Origin: Accumulibacter sp.
GTDB lineage: Bacteria > Pseudomonadota > Gammaproteobacteria > Burkholderiales > Rhodocyclaceae
Assembly (NCBI RefSeq): GCF_023806565.1
Contig: NZ_JAMTDV010000062.1
Coordinates: 25,198-89,197 of the forward strand
Length of the DNA: 64,000 bases
Direction: 5' to 3'
The notes under the pieces are model-generated. The model was given only the letters and a program-made list of their open reading frames with translations, was not told where the DNA came from and did not search any database. A program made the position numbers and the translations under genes. Shown here in pieces: positions 60,269 through 64,000 of this stretch. How positions within the stretch are numbered: position 1 is the stretch's first letter; each line of letters begins with the position of its first letter.

Positions 60269-61177
60269 ATGCTGAATTTCCTGCCGGCATCCCTGCTCGG
60301 CCTGATCGCGTTCGTGCTGTTGCTGCTCAACTGCCTGTTCTGGGTGCCGATCCTGCTCGCGCTTGCGGTCGTCAAACTGCTGTTGCCGTTCACCGCCGCT
60401 CGTCTGCGTCTGGACCCCCTGCTGGTGGGGATCGCCGAGCGCTGGATTGCGTTCAACAGTTGCTGGATGGCGCTTACCCAGACAGCCGAGTGGGATGTCG
60501 AGGGGATCGCTGGACTCGACCGGCGTGGCTGGTACCTGGTCAACTGCAACCATCAATCGTGGGCCGACATTCTCGTCCTCCAGCACCTGTTGACCCGCCG
60601 CGTTCCCCTCCTCAAGTTCTTTCTGAAGCAGCAACTGGTCTGGGTGCCGATCATGGGATTGGCGTGGTGGGCTCTCGATTTCCCCTTCATGCGACGGCAC
60701 AGCGAAGAGGCAATCAAGGCGCACCCGGAACTGCGCGGCAAGGACCAGGAAGCGACGCGGCGGGCGTGCGAGAAGTTTTCGCTGATTCCGACCAGCGTCG
60801 TGAATTTCTGTGAAGGTACGCGCTTCACGAGCGCCAAGCACCAGCGGCAGAGGTCGCCGTATCGTCACCTGCTGAAACCCAAGGCTGGCGGCATCGCACT
60901 GGCGCTAAACGTGATGGGCGACAAGTTCCGCGCCATTCTCGACGTCACCATCGTCTATCCGGGTGGAGCTCCCGACTTCTGGGACTTTCTTTGCGGCCGC
61001 ATGAGATGTGTACGGGTTCGCGTGCGGACCTTGCCGGTGCCCAGGCATCTGGCGACCGGCGACTACGCCAGCGATCCCGAGATTCGCGAGGCCTTCCAGC
61101 AATGGCTGCGTCAGATCTGGCAGGCCAAGGATGAGCAGATCGACCACCTGCTCGATCTTCCCGCAGCCGGATCGTGA
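60269..61177 (+). CDS. PlsC-like lysophospholipid acyltransferase
   Basis: The 302-residue product begins with hydrophobic membrane segments (about residues 5-40) and has an acyltransferase domain with the catalytic HX4D motif in NHQSWAD and the substrate-binding FCEGTRF. This is the pattern of the 1-acyl-glycerol-3-phosphate acyltransferase family; the closest group by eye is that of E. coli YihG. Its exact lipid substrate is not readable. The ATG directly follows the stop of the GTPase gene, implying co-translation. Confidence 0.9.
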   Translation: MLNFLPASLLGLIAFVLLLLNCLFWVPILLALAVVKLLLPFTAARLRLDPLLVGIAERWIAFNSCWMALTQTAEWDVEGIAGLDRRGWYLVNCNHQSWADILVLQHLLTRRVPLLKFFLKQQLVWVPIMGLAWWALDFPFMRRHSEEAIKAHPELRGKDQEATRRACEKFSLIPTSVVNFCEGTRFTSAKHQRQRSPYRHLLKPKAGGIALALNVMGDKFRAILDVTIVYPGGAPDFWDFLCGRMRCVRVRVRTLPVPRHLATGDYASDPEIREAFQQWLRQIWQAKDEQIDHLLDLPAAGS

Positions 61178-61308
61178 GGGACGCCGGTGCCGGACAGGGG
61201 ATGCCGCAGCGAATCACCTCCGACAGCAATGCGCAGTTTCGTCCGCCTGACGTATCATCGCCGGTTCCTCGTTCTCGTTCCCGCGTGCAGGGTCGGCGGC
61301 GCCTAGCA

Positions 61309-63996
61309 ATGTCATCCATCCAGATCGTCCGAAGCAAACTGCAGCGTCCCCGGGTTTCCCGCGATCTGATCGTTCCCGGCGACCTGCTCGCGCGGCTGGA
61401 AACGGCTGGCTCTCGGCCGCTGACGCTGCTGGTGGCGCCGGCGGGCTATGGCAAGACCGCGCTCGTGGCCCACTGGCTGGAGGGTCGTGCTGGTCTGGCT
61501 GCCTGGCTCTCGCTGGACCAAACCGATAGTGATCCGGTCGTTTTCGCGACTTATCTGGTTGCCGCCGTGCGCACGGCGATCCCCGAGGCCTGCGCCGAGA
61601 CGTGGGAGTGCCTGGAGGCCGGGCGACAGGAGTCGCCCGCGCAGCTCGCGGGCAGTCTCAGCAACGATTTCGGCGTGTTGCCGGCGCCGCTGGTCGTGGT
61701 GCTCGACGACTACCAGCGGATCGATTCGCCGCAGACGCACGCCCTGCTCGATGCCATCCTGGCCCGCCCTGCGAACGCCTTGCACCTGGTGGTGATCGCC
61801 CGCCGCGATCCGCCGCTGTCGCTCGGGGCGCTGCGGGTGCGTCAGGCGATCGACGAAATTCGCTGGCGCGACCTGCAACTGGGCCCACGCGAAACGGCAT
61901 TGCTGCTCGAGCGCTGCGCCGGGCACACCGTCGACAGCCCCCTGCTTGACCGGGTACAGACTTGCGCCGAGGGCTGGCCGGTCGGTGTTCGCCTGGCGGC
62001 ACTCGCCGCGCGCCATGGCGACGACGCAGGGGATGCGGGCTTCGGCGGAAGTTCGCCACAGGTCTGGCAGTATTTTGTCGAGGAGGTAATGGCCGGGCAG
62101 AGTGCCGTGGCGCGCGAAGGCCTGTATCGGACGTCGATCCTCGAACGCTTCTGCGTGCCGCTGTGCGCAGCCTTGCTGGGCGAAGTCGCGGCGCCGGCGC
62201 AATGTCCTGGCGGGCATTCGTTCTTCGACTTCGTGGCGAACGGCGGCCTGCTCTGTTTCCCGGTCGGTGAGAGTGGCAAGTGGTACCGCCATCATCCCCT
62301 ATTCCGCGAGTTCCTGCAGAGGCAACTCGCTGTGCACAGTTCGCCGGCGGAGATCGCCGAAATGCATCGGCGAGCAGCGCTGTGGCTGGAAACGCAAGGC
62401 CTCCTCGAAGAGGCGATTGCGCATGCGCTCGCCGCCGACGGTGCGACGATCGCCGGGCAACTGTTGGCGCGGCATCGAACGCCATTGATGGAGAGGCAGC
62501 AGCGGCAACGGCTCGAACACTGTCTTCGCATCCTGCCCGCGGACACCGTCGAGAACAGTCCGCTGCTCCTGTTGCTGAAAGCCTGGCTGCTGCACCATCA
62601 GGGACGGCACGTCGAGATTCCGACCCTGCTCGAACGCATCGAGGCGCTGCACGAGTGTTCTGTTGACGCCGATGCCGCGGCGTCGGCCTTCCTGCGTGGC
62701 GGCGTGCTGGCCTTGCGCAGCCTGCAGCGATATCTGGAAGGCAGTGCGGAACTTGCACTGACGACCGCCGAGCTTGCCCTGCAGCACTTGCCGGACGACT
62801 GCCCGCCGGCCCGTGTCATCGCGCAGGCGGTGATTGCGGGGGCACGGCAAATGTGTGGCGATCTGCCAGGCGCCCGGCAGTCGATTCGTGACGCGCTGGC
62901 ACGCGCTCCGGGGCCGATCGACGAGTGTCAGGCGCCGCTGGTGGCGGCGCTGTGTTTCATCGACTGGATGGCGGCTGACCTGTCGGCCCTGCAGTGGACG
63001 GCCAACCAGTACTGTCGGATCGGCGAGATCGCGAGCGGCGATGCGGGCGGACTGGCGCTGGGTCGCTATTTCCACGGTCTGGTGTATTACCAGCGCAACG
63101 AACTGGCGCTGGCCGAGGCGACCCTGTTGCCGGCCTTGGCCGCGCCGAAGGCGCCTCGCCTCGGCTACCGCACCGAAGTGTCGTTCGTCCTGGCGGCGGT
63201 TTATCAGGCACTCGGACAGGCGGATCGCGCTCGCCAGATCATCGACTCGGTTTGTGCGCACTTGCTGCGCACGGGCGACGGGCCGGCACTGTTTCGCGCG
63301 CAGGCGCGTCAGGCCGACCTCGCCTTGCGGCAGGGGCGGCTCGACGAGGCGCGCGAGTGGGCGCGCAACTTCGACCCGGATCCGATCCACTTTGGCTACC
63401 GTTTCAGCAATGTGCCGCAGTTGACCCTGGCCCGGGTGTGGATCGCCGAGGGCAGTGGCGAAGATCGCGAGCAGGCAGGCCGCCTGCTGCAACTGCTCGA
63501 AGGCGAACTCGCCGCCCGTTGCAACGTCCGTTTCCTGATCGAGGTGCTGGCCTTGCAGGCGATGCTGCAGCAGGTGCAGGGAGAGACCACCGCCGCCTGT
63601 GAGGTGCTCGCTCGCGCCGTCGCGCTGGCGCAGCCGGGTGGTTTCATCCGCCTCTTCGTCGATCTCGGGCAGGAACTCGTGCCACCGCTGAAACGCCTGC
63701 ATCTTGCCCGGGGCAGCAGCGCTCGTCATGTCGCCCACATTCTCTCGGCGTTCGATGACGAATGGCTGGTGAGCGCCGGTCGCCAGCAAGTCGGCGCCGA
63801 CCTCACCCGCCGCGAACTGAAGATCCTCAAATTGCTCGCAGTGCGTCTGAGCAACGTCGAGATTTCAGAGGAATTGTGCATCTCGCGTGCGACGGTCAAG
63901 CGGCACACCCAGAACATCTACCGTAAGCTGCGTGCCTCGAGTCGCCGCGAGGCGGTCGTCCGGGCGAGAACCCTGAACATCCTTACCGACGGCTGA
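61309..63996 (+). CDS. MalT-like large LuxR-family transcriptional regulator
   Basis: The 895-residue protein has the form of the MalT/LAL group: an N-terminal ATP-binding STAND domain with P-loop APAGYGKT (about 43-50), VVLDDYQRID and RTSILERFC. A long TPR-like middle follows (about 400-820), with a C-terminal LuxR helix-turn-helix (LTRRELKILKLLAVRLSNVE, then CISRATVKRHTQNIYRKL). It should activate genes when a ligand binds; the ligand is unknown. The ATG at 61309 gives a normal N terminus (MSSIQIVRSKLQRP); an in-frame start at 61174 overlaps the preceding gene. Confidence 0.9.
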   Translation: MSSIQIVRSKLQRPRVSRDLIVPGDLLARLETAGSRPLTLLVAPAGYGKTALVAHWLEGRAGLAAWLSLDQTDSDPVVFATYLVAAVRTAIPEACAETWECLEAGRQESPAQLAGSLSNDFGVLPAPLVVVLDDYQRIDSPQTHALLDAILARPANALHLVVIARRDPPLSLGALRVRQAIDEIRWRDLQLGPRETALLLERCAGHTVDSPLLDRVQTCAEGWPVGVRLAALAARHGDDAGDAGFGGSSPQVWQYFVEEVMAGQSAVAREGLYRTSILERFCVPLCAALLGEVAAPAQCPGGHSFFDFVANGGLLCFPVGESGKWYRHHPLFREFLQRQLAVHSSPAEIAEMHRRAALWLETQGLLEEAIAHALAADGATIAGQLLARHRTPLMERQQRQRLEHCLRILPADTVENSPLLLLLKAWLLHHQGRHVEIPTLLERIEALHECSVDADAAASAFLRGGVLALRSLQRYLEGSAELALTTAELALQHLPDDCPPARVIAQAVIAGARQMCGDLPGARQSIRDALARAPGPIDECQAPLVAALCFIDWMAADLSALQWTANQYCRIGEIASGDAGGLALGRYFHGLVYYQRNELALAEATLLPALAAPKAPRLGYRTEVSFVLAAVYQALGQADRARQIIDSVCAHLLRTGDGPALFRAQARQADLALRQGRLDEAREWARNFDPDPIHFGYRFSNVPQLTLARVWIAEGSGEDREQAGRLLQLLEGELAARCNVRFLIEVLALQAMLQQVQGETTAACEVLARAVALAQPGGFIRLFVDLGQELVPPLKRLHLARGSSARHVAHILSAFDDEWLVSAGRQQVGADLTRRELKILKLLAVRLSNVEISEELCISRATVKRHTQNIYRKLRASSRREAVVRARTLNILTDG

Positions 63997-64000
63997 GCGC

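Noticed and set aside
1-64000. CRISPR arrays, insertion sequences and prophage genes
   Set aside because: No regularly spaced repeats, transposase, integrase or phage structural products were seen on either strand.

Overview
The window reads as a chromosomal segment of a flagellated, GC-rich betaproteobacterium. Order Rhodocyclales is my best guess, as an inference. Support comes from a FlrBC-type two-component system combined with sigma-54 and sigma-28 promoters, a FliA-linked second stator pair, and above all a circularly permuted two-piece tmRNA gene encoding the tag ANDERFALAA. No mobile element, CRISPR array, rRNA or ordinary tRNA gene was seen.

Region 1 (1-12.7 kb, plus strand) holds chemotaxis and flagellar export/regulation genes: a truncated cheV, a second cheV, cheY, cheZ, cheA, then flhB-flhA-flhF-flhG-fliA-motC-motD. 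Many of the junctions in the flhB-motD run overlap or nearly abut, indicating one polycistronic unit. cheR, cheB and cheW are not in the window.

Region 2 (12.7-14.3 kb, minus strand) carries flgA-flgM-flgN, with a sigma-28 type promoter directly before flgM.

Region 3 (14.5-25.7 kb, plus strand) is a complete rod, hook, ring and junction operon, flgBCDEFGHIJKL, ending in an unrecognised lipoprotein gene. A near-perfect sigma-54 promoter precedes flgB and a sigma-28 promoter precedes flgK.

Region 4 (36.6-25.7 kb, minus strand) is the basal-body, export and switch operon fliFGHIJKLMNOPQR. It converges on region 3, and the two final stop codons overlap.

Region 5 (36.7-39.6 kb, plus strand) encodes the sensor kinase FlrB, the sigma-54 activator FlrC, and fliE behind its own sigma-54 promoter. 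Together these give a Vibrio/Pseudomonas-like cascade: FlrBC plus sigma-54 drive hook-basal-body genes, FliA (sigma-28) drives late genes, and FlgM holds FliA until the hook is complete.

Region 6 (39.6-64 kb) is general chromosome. It starts with the permuted ssrA gene, then a lower-GC patch with two small unknown genes. After that come a phosphotransferase/ATPase fusion, a potassium-channel protein converging on a CorA-like protein, a fructosamine-kinase homologue, a small Ala/Lys-rich lipoprotein, a diguanylate cyclase with a hemerythrin domain, a MATE exporter, a soluble zinc-binding chemoreceptor, a receiver-Hpt remnant, a TPR protein, a Do-type protease next to a QseBC-like two-component pair, galU, a small membrane protein, a methyltransferase-like protein, an RbgA-type GTPase, a PlsC-like acyltransferase and a MalT-like LuxR regulator.

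Most genes belong to well-known families. The items most worth following up are the ssrA architecture with a spacer of only four nucleotides, the lipoprotein closing the flg operon, the small translationally coupled gene near 40.8 kb, and the receiver-Hpt remnant.
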